Assembly: GCF_015291705.1 (NCBI RefSeq) | Contig: NZ_CP030050.1 | Location: 4,278,001 to 4,342,000, forward strand | Length of the DNA stretch: 64,000 nucleotides | Source of the DNA: Bradyrhizobium arachidis | Lineage (GTDB): Bacteria > Pseudomonadota > Alphaproteobacteria > Rhizobiales > Xanthobacteraceae | Direction: 5' to 3' | Part shown: positions 51,874-60,884 of the stretch, one piece after another | How positions within the stretch are numbered: position 1 is the stretch's first letter | How the letters are laid out: the number at the start of each line of letters is the position of its first letter | The notes under the pieces: generated by a model | Databases searched by the model: none | Seen by the model: only the letters and a program-made list of their open reading frames with translations | Told to the model about the DNA's origin: nothing | Made by a program: the position numbers and the translations under genes

Positions 51874-54800
51874 TCACCACTCATAACGCACCGTTCCCTT
51901 GCCCGTGTAAGTCTGCGTGCTCTGGGAGAACTCACCCTCGACCGTGCCTGCGAGCGAGAGACCGCTCTTCCATTTCATCTCCGCGCGGCCGCCAACGAGT
52001 GCGGAGTCCGCGGCAGGCTGCGCTCCGTTGACGGTGAACGCCGCGCCGGGGAGCGTCTGGAAGGCCGCGCTGACGAGCCGGTTGGTGTTGGTGTCGTGCG
52101 CCCAGGCGAGGCGGCCGCGCAAGGTCAGCACGCCGTCGCTGACCAGGAAGCGCTGGTCGGTGCGAGCGCCGAGCTCGGTGCGGACATTGGTGGTGTCCTG
52201 CGCGGTGTAGGAGAGCGCGAACTGGTTGCTGCCGACGATCGCGGTCTCGCCGTAGCCGGGGAGGTGGAAGGTGGTGACTTGCACCGCTGCGTAGGGCGTC
52301 ACGCCGAAAGTCGAGGCGGGAATCGGTGCGAAGCGCCAGCCGGCTTCCAAGCGGCCGGAGAAGGTGCTGGCCTTGAAATTCGCAGTCAGCTTGTCGGTGC
52401 CTGAGACCGTCACGGTGCGGTCGGTGGTGACGTCCTGCCAGCCATAGGCCAGCGCTGCCGAGAGGTAGGCCGGCCCGAATGTGTGGCGCCCGTAGACGCC
52501 GGCCTGGAACAGATCGGCGCGGCCGCCGCCGAGACTGTCCGACAGCGTAAAATTATAGCCAGCGCCGCCGAGGGCGAAGCCAAGCAGCGTGTTCGGGGAG
52601 ACGCGATAGTCAGCGCCCACGACGGTACCGTAGATGCGGCTGCTTGTGGTGGTCGAACCAGCCGCGGCGTTGCCGTTCAACGTGCTGGCGCCGCCGTAAG
52701 CAGAGGCCCAGACGCCCCAGCGGCGGTCGATGACATCGCCGCTTGCATCGCGCGGCGTCACCGCGGCGTAGGCCTCGCGTACTCTTGCGTCGTTCGGTGC
52801 GGTCGAAGCGTAGCCCAGCGTCCCGCCATCGCCAGCGCTTGCGCCGCGCTCGCCATCCGCGCCGCCGCCAAGCGGATCGAGCATGCCGACGAACTGCTGC
52901 ATGGCGTTGAACGAGGCCTGAGTGCCGGCGGCGCCTGGCTGTCCCGAGACCTGGCCGAGCGCGCCGTTGAGCTGCGGCTGGCCCATGTTGAGCAGCGCAT
53001 CGAAGCCGGCCGGCGGCGTCCCGCCGCTTGCGACGGCTCCGTTGATGGCGCCGGCCACGTTGCTCTGGTTGGCGCCGGTGCCCGCCGGCAGCGCGATCGT
53101 ACCGGGATCGAGCACGAGGTAGACGTTGTTGAGGTCGTAGGTGAGATGCGGATTGCGCGTGGGGCTGAAGCTGCCGCTCACGCTTAGCCCGGCGAACTGC
53201 GTTCCGCCAAAGCCGCCGGTCGCATTGAGGATGGTGTAGGTCTGGCTCCGGAAGCTGCCGGGAATCGCTACCGCCTGCACGGTGGCGCCGGTGAGCGTCG
53301 CGGTGCCCGAGACATTGGTCCGGTCCACGGCAGCCGTGGAGACCTCGACCCGGTAGAAGCTGCCGGCACTGAAGGTGAGGCTGCCGCTGACGGTGAGGGT
53401 GCCCACGGAATTGCCCGGCGCCAGCGTGCCGCCGCTCGCGATCGTCGTGTTACCGACGGTGCCAGCACCGCCGAGCGTGCCGCCGCTGTTCACGGTGACG
53501 CCGCTGGAGGACGCGATCGAGCCGTTCACCGCCAGCGTGCCGCCGTTCACGATCGTTGCGCCGGTGTAGGTGTTGATGCCCGAAAGCGTCAGCGTGCCGG
53601 TGCCGACCTTGATCAGCGATGTTCCGGTGTTGTGTGCGTCGCCGGTGAGGACGCCGGTGACGGTGGTCGACAGGTTGTTGCCGCCAACCGTCAATTCCTC
53701 GCCGTTGAGGTTGAAGTGGCCGTCGCCGGCGATCGAGCCGGCACTGATTTTGCCGTCGCTGCCCGGGCCGGGGGTGTTGAAGTCGATGACGGCGCTGGAG
53801 GTGGTGTTGACGAGCTGCGCGTTGCCGGCCGTGGAGTTGCCGTCGAACAGCACATTGCCGCTGTTGTGGATGGTCGCGCTGCCGGCTGTGGAGTTGCCGT
53901 AGAACGTCAACTGCGCGTTGTTGGCGATATCAGCGCTACCGGCAGAGTTGTTGAGGAACACCAGCGTGCCGGCGGATACCGTCACGCTGGAAAATGTGTC
54001 CGCGCCGGTCAAGGTCAGCGTGCCGGCGCCGGACTTCGTCAGCGCGCCGCCGCTGAGAGTCTGGCTGACGGTGAAATTGTTGGCGGCGTTCGCAATGTCG
54101 AACGTGCCGCCTGCTGCGCCCCAGTTGATGGTGCGCGTGGTGGCGGTGAATGCCGTGCCAGTGACCTGCAAGGCGCCGCCGTTGAAGGTCAGGCTGCCCG
54201 CGAGGTCGCCGAGATTGGCGTCCGATGAGACGCTGACCGTTCCGCCGGCGAAGGTGGTGCCGCCGGTATAGGTGTTGGCGCCCGACAGCGTCAGCGTGCC
54301 GGTACCCGTCTTCACCAGCGAACCGCCGGTATCGCCGCTCGCGCCGCCATCGGCGATCACGCCGCTGACGGCGGTCGACAGATTGTTGCTGCCGACCGTG
54401 AGCTCGTTGGCACCGAGCGAGAAGGTGCCGTTGCCGGCGATCGAGCCGGCGCTGAGCTTGTGGTCGCCGTTCGGGCCGGTGCTGCCCGAGAAATCGAAGA
54501 CGGCATTGGCCGCGTTGTTGATCAGTTGCGCATTGCCGGCGGTCGAGTTGTCCTGGAAGGAGGTCGTGCCGCCGGCATTGTTGGTAATCGTCGCGCTGCC
54601 GGCGGTGCTGCTGACGACGAAATTAATGGTGTTGCTGTTGGTGATGGAGGCGTTGCCGGCCGTGGAATTGTCACGGAAAACCAGCAAATTGGACGTGGTG
54701 ATGGCCGCGCTGCCAGCCGTGCTGTCGTTGTAGAAATACAGCCAGCGATTGTTGGTGAGAGTAGCGCTGCCTGCCGTGCTGGTGTCGTTGAAAGACAGCC

Positions 54801-56607
54801 AATTGTTGTTGGTGATAGCAGCGTTGCCGGCCGTGCTGCTGCCGTAGAAATAAAGGTAGGCGCCGTTGGTGATGGTTGCGTTGCTGGCCGTGGCGTTTCC
54901 TTGGAAAATGGCTCTGCTGTTGACGCTGTTGGTGATGTTTGCGCTGCCCGCAGTGCTGGTATCGTTGAAATACAGGTAGTTGTTGTCGCTGGTGATCGTC
55001 GCGCTGCCCGCCGAACTCGAATTGTTGAAGTAGACGTTGCCTGTGGCGCTGTTGGTGATTGTCGCGCCGCCAGCAGTGCTATGGTCGTTGAAATTCAGGG
55101 AGGCATTGTTCGTGATCGTGGCGTTGCCGGCCGTGCTATTGGCGTAGAAAAACATATTGTAGTTATTGGTGATGGTTGCGCTGCCGGCCGTGGCGTTGTC
55201 GAAGAGAGAGAGCAGGCCGCCGCTGCCGTTGGTGATAGTCGCGCTGCCGGCCGTGCTGTTGCCGACAAAAGATATGCCCCCGTTGTTGGTGATGCTCGCA
55301 TTGCCCGCTGTGGCGAATCCAGCGAATCCGAGCCCGCCGAAGGAGCTGTTGGTGATGGAGGCGTTGCCGGCCGTGCTCGTGTCGGAAAAATAGAGGGTGC
55401 TGCTATTTGAGATGGTCGCGGAGCCGGCGCTGTTTGCGTTCTGGAACACCGTGAGACCGGCGTTGGAGATGTCAGTGATGCCGCTGGTGTCGGCGTTGAC
55501 GACGCTGAACCTGCCGTTGGCGCCAACGTTGACGGTCCCCACAATGGAGCCGACGCCGCCGGCACTGCCGAGTTGCAACAGGCCGCCGTTGACCGTGGTG
55601 CCACCGGTGTAAGTGTTGGCGCCGCTCAGGATCAGCGTGCCGGTGCCCGTCTTCACGATTCCGAACGCGCCGCCGGTTTGGCCGATGGCGCCTGCCTGGG
55701 TCGCGCTGCCGGTCGTGACATCGAGCGTTGCGCTGCCGCGAAGGTCAATCGCATTGCCGATGGCGATGCCATCGGCATAGGCTACGGTCCCGCCGTATAT
55801 CGTCAGCGCGCCAGTGCCGACTGCATTGTTGTTGGCAAGCCCCAGCGTCCCCGCGCTGAGCGTAACGCCGCCTCCGAACGTGTTGGAAGCCGACAGCGTG
55901 AGCGTGCCCGTGCCGATCTTGACCAGCGACCCGTCGACTATTTGGCCGGTTACGACGGTCGACAGATTGTTGGAGCCAACCGTCAGCTGGTTGCCGCCAA
56001 GGTCGAATACCCCGCTGCCCGCGATCGAGCCGGCTGTGAGGGGGCCGGTCGTGAAAAACTCGATCTGACTGTTGTTGTTGATCGTGGCATTGCCGGCCGT
56101 GCTGTTGCCGTAGAACGCAAGGTCGCTGTTGACGTTGAGGGTGGCGTCGCCCGCGGTGCTTGAACCGGTGAACGTGGACGTCGAAAAGCTGACGTTGTAG
56201 TTGATCGTGACGCTGCCGCCATTGACCGTGATTCCGGCGCCCGTGAAGTTCAACTGGCCGCTGACGTCAAAAACGTAGTTCGCGGCGCCGGCATTGAACG
56301 TCCAGCCGCCGACGCTGGCGCTCGAGATCGCCAGGCTGGTGGTATTGGAGGTGCCGAACGAGGCCGTGCCGACAGGCACGAAGCCGCCGTCCCAGTTGGC
56401 GCCGTTGCCGTAATCGTTGCTGCCGGGCGAGGTGAGCCAGGTGCCATTCGCGGCGGCGCGCGAGGGCGCGGACGGTAGCGCCCAGGCCAGGCCCAGCGCC
56501 GACGACGTCAGCAGGGCGGCCCGCAGGTGGCGGGTCGCTTTAAAATAATCTTTCCCCGTCCTCACCACTTCCCCCAACACGCGGTCCGAGTCCTCGACCG
56601 GATTCAT
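51874..56607 (-). CDS. Large autotransporter with 19-residue beta-strand repeats
   Basis: A 1577-residue type V secreted protein. A long-n-region signal peptide (about 1-51) is followed by a passenger with PATR-type beta-helix repeats (GTGTLTLSGANTYTGGTT at about 231, 321, 767 and 1003). Between them are 21 copies of a 19-21-residue unit of the form STAGNATITNN....F.GN: 2 at 150-188, 16 at 392-707 and 3 at 887-940. The C-terminal autotransporter barrel spans about 1296-1577 and ends in an aromatic residue (VRYEW). It is probably displayed as an adhesin-like solenoid. The divergent CadC-like regulator and a 10-base direct repeat upstream suggest dedicated control. Confidence 0.93.
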   Translation of the reverse strand: MNPVEDSDRVLGEVVRTGKDYFKATRHLRAALLTSSALGLAWALPSAPSRAAANGTWLTSPGSNDYGNGANWDGGFVPVGTASFGTSNTTSLAISSASVGGWTFNAGAANYVFDVSGQLNFTGAGITVNGGSVTINYNVSFSTSTFTGSSTAGDATLNVNSDLAFYGNSTAGNATINNNSQIEFFTTGPLTAGSIAGSGVFDLGGNQLTVGSNNLSTVVTGQIVDGSLVKIGTGTLTLSASNTFGGGVTLSAGTLGLANNNAVGTGALTIYGGTVAYADGIAIGNAIDLRGSATLDVTTGSATQAGAIGQTGGAFGIVKTGTGTLILSGANTYTGGTTVNGGLLQLGSAGGVGSIVGTVNVGANGRFSVVNADTSGITDISNAGLTVFQNANSAGSATISNSSTLYFSDTSTAGNASITNSSFGGLGFAGFATAGNASITNNGGISFVGNSTAGSATITNGSGGLLSLFDNATAGSATITNNYNMFFYANSTAGNATITNNASLNFNDHSTAGGATITNSATGNVYFNNSSSAGSATITSDNNYLYFNDTSTAGSANITNSVNSRAIFQGNATASNATITNGAYLYFYGSSTAGNAAITNNNWLSFNDTSTAGSATLTNNRWLYFYNDSTAGSAAITTSNLLVFRDNSTAGNASITNSNTINFVVSSTAGSATITNNAGGTTSFQDNSTAGNAQLINNAANAVFDFSGSTGPNGDHKLSAGSIAGNGTFSLGANELTVGSNNLSTAVSGVIADGGASGDTGGSLVKTGTGTLTLSGANTYTGGTTFAGGTVSVSSDANLGDLAGSLTFNGGALQVTGTAFTATTRTINWGAAGGTFDIANAANNFTVSQTLSGGALTKSGAGTLTLTGADTFSSVTVSAGTLVFLNNSAGSADIANNAQLTFYGNSTAGSATIHNSGNVLFDGNSTAGNAQLVNTTSSAVIDFNTPGPGSDGKISAGSIAGDGHFNLNGEELTVGGNNLSTTVTGVLTGDAHNTGTSLIKVGTGTLTLSGINTYTGATIVNGGTLAVNGSIASSSGVTVNSGGTLGGAGTVGNTTIASGGTLAPGNSVGTLTVSGSLTFSAGSFYRVEVSTAAVDRTNVSGTATLTGATVQAVAIPGSFRSQTYTILNATGGFGGTQFAGLSVSGSFSPTRNPHLTYDLNNVYLVLDPGTIALPAGTGANQSNVAGAINGAVASGGTPPAGFDALLNMGQPQLNGALGQVSGQPGAAGTQASFNAMQQFVGMLDPLGGGADGERGASAGDGGTLGYASTAPNDARVREAYAAVTPRDASGDVIDRRWGVWASAYGGASTLNGNAAAGSTTTSSRIYGTVVGADYRVSPNTLLGFALGGAGYNFTLSDSLGGGRADLFQAGVYGRHTFGPAYLSAALAYGWQDVTTDRTVTVSGTDKLTANFKASTFSGRLEAGWRFAPIPASTFGVTPYAAVQVTTFHLPGYGETAIVGSNQFALSYTAQDTTNVRTELGARTDQRFLVSDGVLTLRGRLAWAHDTNTNRLVSAAFQTLPGAAFTVNGAQPAADSALVGGRAEMKWKSGLSLAGTVEGEFSQSTQTYTGKGTVRYEW
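54493..55437 (-). repeat. In-gene tandem repeat block, 16 units of 57-63 bases
   Basis: Within the autotransporter gene, 16 consecutive units encode (S/A/N)-(T/S)-A-G-(N/S)-A-(T/S)-I-T-N followed by a variable stretch with one or two aromatic residues. Units are 19 residues long, or 20-21 with one or two extra residues before the aromatic. The DNA of units is similar but not identical, so the array is old or diversifying. Confidence 0.88.
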
Positions 56608-56647
56608 CGCATCGGGTGGGGATTGGTGTCCTGATAAGGGGTTGGCC

Positions 56648-56666
56648 AGTTTCTGAAAGTTTCTGA
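56648..56666. promoter_or_regulatory. 10-base-period direct repeat AGTTTCTGA x2
   Basis: AGTTTCTGA occurs at 56648-56656 and 56658-56666, ten bases apart, 41 bases before the autotransporter start codon in the region shared with the CadC-like regulator gene. Direct half-sites with about one helical turn spacing suit winged-helix regulators of the OmpR/CadC type. Binding is inferred. Confidence 0.5.
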
Positions 56667-56751
56667 TATTTGCGCTTCAGACCCGATTTCCGGGCATTTT
56701 CGGCAGACTTCCGCTATATGGGCCACCTTGAGAGACGTTTTGGGGGATCAC

Positions 56752-58488
56752 TTGCTTCGTTTCGCCGGCTTCGAGCTGGACCTGCCGCGCGCGGAGCTGC
56801 GCGGTGCCGATGGCACGCCGATCAAGCTCCGGCCCAAGACGTTCGAGATGCTTCGGCTCTTTGCCACCAGCGGCGGCCGGGTGCTCAGCAAGCAGGAGCT
56901 GATGGAGGCGGTCTGGCCGAATGTCCATGTCGGCGAGGACAGCCTGTTCCAATGCATCCGAGAGCTTCGGAACGCGCTCGGCGACGACCGGCGGCAGTTG
57001 ATCAAGCTCGCCTCCGGCGGCGGCTACCTGCTGGCGGCGGAGGTTGAGGCTGCGCCCGAATCCGGCCCGGTGCAGGCCGAGCAGGCCCGGCCGGACCCGG
57101 GCGACGAGGTCGCGCCCCTGCCGCCGGCCGAGGCTGCTGTGCCGCCCGTGAGGTCGCGGCGCGCGATGTTCGGCTTGAGCCGGCAGGCCACGGTCGCCGC
57201 CGTGGCCGCGCTCTTTGTGATCGTCATGGGGCTTGCGGTTGCCGCGCCCGTGCTGAAGCCGGACCTTCTGTTCAGGCGAACGCCGCCGCGGCTCGCGGTG
57301 ATGCCGATCGCTGATGACAGCAACGACCCGCGTGGCGCGGCGATGGCGGCAGAGGTCACCGGTCGTCTGACGGATGGCTTTGCCAAGATCCAGAACATCA
57401 GCGTGGTTGCGCCACGCATGGCGGCCAGGAGCGGCGACGGCACTGCTGCATCCGCCGCATCATCCGATTACGAGCTGCAGGGTGAGTTGCAGCATGGCGA
57501 TCGATCCTGGACGCTGCGCGCGCGTATCGTCAAGGCCGCGACCGGCGAGGTTCAGTCGGTCGTTGCAGCTTCGGTCGCCGCGGACGATGCGGACGCGCAA
57601 CTTGCGCAGTCGCGGCTCGTTGCCGGCGTCGGTCATGTGCTCGCGCGCCGTCTCAACGAGATTCTGGAGCCGAGCGGATCGTCATCTGCGAGCCGCAAAT
57701 CCTCGGTCGGCGGCGACAAGGTGGCCGTCGAGCAGGCGCTCGCCTCGATCAACCAGACCACGCGCGAGCGTTTCGGCGCGGCGCAGGCCATGCTGCAAAA
57801 GGCGCTCGCTGACGATCCTGACAATCTCGACATCGCGGTCGCGCTCGCCTCGCTGCAGATGCGCGGCATCCAGATGGTCTGGTTCGGCCCGGAGGAGGCT
57901 GCTGCGGTCGAGGGGAGGGCCAATGCGACGCTCGAGCAGGCATTGCGGTCGAAGCCGAATTCGATTCCGGTGCTCGAGGCCACTTGCCGCTTCCTCAGCG
58001 CGACCAACCATTTCGTCGAAAGCGTTGTCACCTGCGCCAAGGCCTTGAGCTTCGATCCGTGGAACGGGTCTGCGCTCTATCTGATCGGATTGGGCCAGAT
58101 CTATCTCGGCCGCTTCGAGGATGCGCTCGCGACGTTCCAGCAAGCCGATCGCTACGACACGCCGCCGGCCTCGCGCTGGACCTGGCTGCTCGGCGTAGGC
58201 ACGGCGCATGCCTTGATGGGCCGCTACGAGGAGGCGCTGCCGTGGCTGCAGCGTTCGATCGCCATCACGCCGGGGACGGGCCGCTCGCATTTCCTGCTCG
58301 CTGCCGCCTATCAGAGAACGGGCCGGGCCGAGGAGGCGAAGGCCGCGATCGCGGAGGGGCTGCGCTTGCGGCCCGGCACGAACAGACAAAGCGTCTGGCC
58401 GCCGATGAAGAACGCAAGTCCGATCTGCATCGCAGCCTGGGAGCGCGTCGTGCAGGCCGAGGTGGATGCTGGACTGCCGGAGCAGTGA
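56752..58488 (+). CDS. CadC-like transmembrane regulator with TPR-type C-terminus
   Basis: A 578-residue one-component regulator: OmpR/CadC-type winged helix at the N-terminus (about 1-95: FELDLPRAELRGADGTPIKL, LSKQELMEAVWPNVHVGEDSL, LIKLASGGGYLL), a linker, one membrane helix (about 145-165), a TolB/FlgO-like domain (LAVMPIADDSNDPRG) and C-terminal TPR-like repeats (LYLIGLGQIYLGRFEDALATF). TTG at 56752 follows GGGGGA by four bases; a TTG at 56728 would add eight residues. It is divergent from the autotransporter gene, its likely target. Confidence 0.87.
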   Translation: MLRFAGFELDLPRAELRGADGTPIKLRPKTFEMLRLFATSGGRVLSKQELMEAVWPNVHVGEDSLFQCIRELRNALGDDRRQLIKLASGGGYLLAAEVEAAPESGPVQAEQARPDPGDEVAPLPPAEAAVPPVRSRRAMFGLSRQATVAAVAALFVIVMGLAVAAPVLKPDLLFRRTPPRLAVMPIADDSNDPRGAAMAAEVTGRLTDGFAKIQNISVVAPRMAARSGDGTAASAASSDYELQGELQHGDRSWTLRARIVKAATGEVQSVVAASVAADDADAQLAQSRLVAGVGHVLARRLNEILEPSGSSSASRKSSVGGDKVAVEQALASINQTTRERFGAAQAMLQKALADDPDNLDIAVALASLQMRGIQMVWFGPEEAAAVEGRANATLEQALRSKPNSIPVLEATCRFLSATNHFVESVVTCAKALSFDPWNGSALYLIGLGQIYLGRFEDALATFQQADRYDTPPASRWTWLLGVGTAHALMGRYEEALPWLQRSIAITPGTGRSHFLLAAAYQRTGRAEEAKAAIAEGLRLRPGTNRQSVWPPMKNASPICIAAWERVVQAEVDAGLPEQ

Positions 58489-58496
58489 AGTTCTGC

Positions 58497-58599
58497 GTCA
58501 TTCCGGGATGGTGCGTAAGCACCAGACCCGGAATCTCGAGATTCTCAGGTGCGCAATTGCGCACCGTAGTTTGATGCTTTCGCATCGCCCCGGAATGAC
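58497..58599. repeat. Multi-hairpin palindromic repeat (family C, copy 2)
   Basis: Outer arms GTCATTCCGGG and CCCCGGAATGAC pair as in copy 1 (35854-35931), and the ACCCGGAATCTCGAGATTC core is shared. The centre here continues into a perfect 18-base palindrome, GGTGCGCAATTGCGCACC (58548-58565), that copy 1 lacks. The element lies between the CadC-like gene and convergent lpxXL and may also stop transcription. Confidence 0.85.
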
Positions 58600-58612
58600 A
58601 ACAATGGGGCGC

Positions 58613-59545
58613 CTACCGCCACCTTCTGTGCAGCCACAGCCACTGCTCAGGATGCTCGCGCACCCAGCTCTCCACCACGCTGGTGACTGCCTGCATCGTG
58701 CCCTGGATGTCGATCTTGCCGTCGGCATCGCGCACCGGCGGGATTTCCTCGGTCAGCTCGCCGGTGAAGCGGCCGCCGGGCAGGCGGATGATGCGGACGC
58801 CGTGGATGGGGCATTCGACCTGGCGGAGCAGGCGGGCCAGCGTCGGATTGGCGCGCGTCTTGCGGCCGAAGAAGGTGACCTCGACGCCGCCGGTCAGATA
58901 CTGGTCGATCAGCATCGCGACGTGCTTGCCCTCTTTCAGCGCCTGACCCAGCCGCAAAGGTGCGTCGCGGCCCGCCGGGATCAGCGTGCCCATGTTGACC
59001 TGGCGCATCTCCTGGATGATGCGGTCGGCGGAGGCGATGTTCGGGCGGCGATAGAGGATCGCGGCGTCCAGCCCGTGCGCGACGCCGGCGAGCGCCGGCA
59101 ACTCCCAGTTGGCCAGATGCGCGGCGAAGATCAGCGCCGGCTTGCCGTCGTCGCGGATCTGGTCGAACAACTCGATGCTGCGCGCCGGGATTTCGATCCG
59201 GCTTTTCTCCGGATGCTCGCGGTCGTAGTCCCAGACGTGGTCCATATGGGCGAATTCGGCGCCGACGCGGCCGAGATTGTCCCACACGCCCATCAGGATC
59301 TGCTCGATCTCCTCCGGCGATTTCTCGGGAAACGCCGCGGTGAGGTTGGCGCGGCCGATGCGATGCTCGCGCAGACGCGGGCCGATCGTCTTGGTGACGC
59401 GCGCGAAAAAGTCCGAGGTCTTGACCGGGTCGAAATAGCGCGTGGTGCGCAACATGCCGACGGTGGCAGCGCCGATCAGGCTTCCGCTGATCGATTTGGC
59501 AGCATTGCGTGCGCGGATCTTCGTGCCGAGAGAAATCAGCGCCAT
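58613..59545 (-). CDS. lpxXL: Lipid A very-long-chain acyltransferase (LpxXL, HtrB/MsbB family)
   Basis: A 310-residue membrane-associated acyltransferase of the lysophospholipid-type LpxL/HtrB family with the catalytic HX4E motif (His143-Glu148, HLANWE), the IYRRP and DQYLTGGVEVTFFGRK segments and an N-terminal anchor. Its place at the end of an acpXL-fabZXL-fabF2XL-fabF1XL set identifies it as LpxXL, which moves the very-long-chain (omega-1)-hydroxy fatty acid from AcpXL to lipid A. It starts nine bases after fabF1XL, and adh2XL, found here in Rhizobium, is absent. Confidence 0.9.
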   Translation of the reverse strand: MALISLGTKIRARNAAKSISGSLIGAATVGMLRTTRYFDPVKTSDFFARVTKTIGPRLREHRIGRANLTAAFPEKSPEEIEQILMGVWDNLGRVGAEFAHMDHVWDYDREHPEKSRIEIPARSIELFDQIRDDGKPALIFAAHLANWELPALAGVAHGLDAAILYRRPNIASADRIIQEMRQVNMGTLIPAGRDAPLRLGQALKEGKHVAMLIDQYLTGGVEVTFFGRKTRANPTLARLLRQVECPIHGVRIIRLPGGRFTGELTEEIPPVRDADGKIDIQGTMQAVTSVVESWVREHPEQWLWLHRRWR

Positions 59546-59554
59546 GCGTCCGGG

Positions 59555-60832
59555 TCAGGCCGGTTCGCGCGTCAGGATCAGCGAGGCGTTCTGGCCGCCG
59601 AAGCCGAACGAGTTCGACATCACCGCGGTGACGCGGGCATCGCGCGCCTTGTTGCCGACAACGTCGAACAGGATCGTGGGATCCGGATTGTCATAGTTGA
59701 TTGTCGGCGGGATGCGCTGATGCTCGAGCGTGAGCAGCGAGAAGATCGCCTCCACTGCACCTGCGGCCGAGATGGTGTGGCCGACCATCGATTTGTTGGA
59801 GGTGACCGGAATCTTCTGCGCGAGATCGCCGAACACGGCCGATGTCGTGTTGAACTCCATCTTGTCGTTCTCGGGCGTCGCGGTGCCGTGCGCGTTGATG
59901 TGGTCGATCTGGTCCGGCGTCATGCCGGCATCGGCCAGCGTCTTGTTCATGCAGCCGATGATCGGCTTGCCATCGGGCGAGGAGCGGGTGCGATGGAAGG
60001 AATCGGTGAGCTCGCCGCAGCCGGCGATCACGCCGAGGATCTTTGCGCCGCGCGCAGTTGCCGCTTCATAGCTTTCCAGCACGAGCGCGCCGGCGCCTTC
60101 GGCCATGACAAAGCCGTCGCGGTTCTTGGAGAAGGGGCGGGAGGCCGCCTGCGGCGGATCGTTCTGGGTCGACAGGGCCGAGAGCAGCGAGAAGCGCACC
60201 AGCGCCTCCGGATTCACGGTGCCGTCGGTCGCGACGCACAGTGCAGCGTCGGTCTCGCCGCGGCGGATCGCCTCGACGCCGAGCTGGATCGAGGTCGCAC
60301 CCGAGGCGCAAGCCGTCGACAGCGAGATCGGCGAGCCCTTGGTGCCGAAGGTCTCGGCGAGGTGGGCTGCGACCGAGCCGAACATGAAGCGGTGATGATA
60401 GGCGGTGTATTTGCCGCCGCCGGAGATGCGCAGCAAATCGTCATAGTTGATGTCGAGCGCGCCGACGGCGCGCCCGAGCTCGCGGCGCTGCGGCCATTCG
60501 ACCTCGACCGGCGCAACGGCGAGGAAGAGGGGACCCGGGAAATCGGCCTTGGCGCCGATGCCGGCCTGCTCGAGCGCTTCCTCCGTCACGATCTCGGCCA
60601 TCCGCTCGGACAGGGCGGTGGAGGAGAACGGATCGACGCTGACGAAATCGACGGTGCCGGCCATCGTGGTCTTCAGGCCCTCGATCGGAAAGCGCGTGAT
60701 GGTGCGGATGCCGGATTCGCCGGCCACGAGCTTGGCCCAATTGTCGGCCTTGCCGTTGCCGAGCGAGGTCATGATGCCCATGCCGGTGACGACGACGACG
60801 GGACGCCCGAGTTTGTCGCGTGGTGCAGTCAT
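59555..60832 (-). CDS. fabF1XL: Beta-ketoacyl-ACP synthase FabF1XL (complete active site)
   Basis: A 425-residue condensing enzyme with a full Cys-His-His triad: Cys175 in LSTACASGAT, His315 in NAHGTATPEND and His352 in NKSMVGHTISAAG. It extends acyl-AcpXL by two carbons per cycle towards C26-C28 chains. The gene follows fabF2XL on the same strand after a 52-base gap and precedes lpxXL by nine bases. It is the catalytic half of the paired ketosynthases in this cluster. Confidence 0.92.
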   Translation of the reverse strand: MTAPRDKLGRPVVVVTGMGIMTSLGNGKADNWAKLVAGESGIRTITRFPIEGLKTTMAGTVDFVSVDPFSSTALSERMAEIVTEEALEQAGIGAKADFPGPLFLAVAPVEVEWPQRRELGRAVGALDINYDDLLRISGGGKYTAYHHRFMFGSVAAHLAETFGTKGSPISLSTACASGATSIQLGVEAIRRGETDAALCVATDGTVNPEALVRFSLLSALSTQNDPPQAASRPFSKNRDGFVMAEGAGALVLESYEAATARGAKILGVIAGCGELTDSFHRTRSSPDGKPIIGCMNKTLADAGMTPDQIDHINAHGTATPENDKMEFNTTSAVFGDLAQKIPVTSNKSMVGHTISAAGAVEAIFSLLTLEHQRIPPTINYDNPDPTILFDVVGNKARDARVTAVMSNSFGFGGQNASLILTREPA

Positions 60833-60884
60833 GTCGATCCCCCGATAGAGCTAGAGCGTCATCCAGCCAAAGCGCGGACGCGCT

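Noticed and set aside
54493..55437. Regular repeats that could be taken for a CRISPR array
   Set aside because: Units are 57-63 bases, in frame, imperfect and inside an open autotransporter gene; there are no identical repeats with unique spacers and no cas genes.
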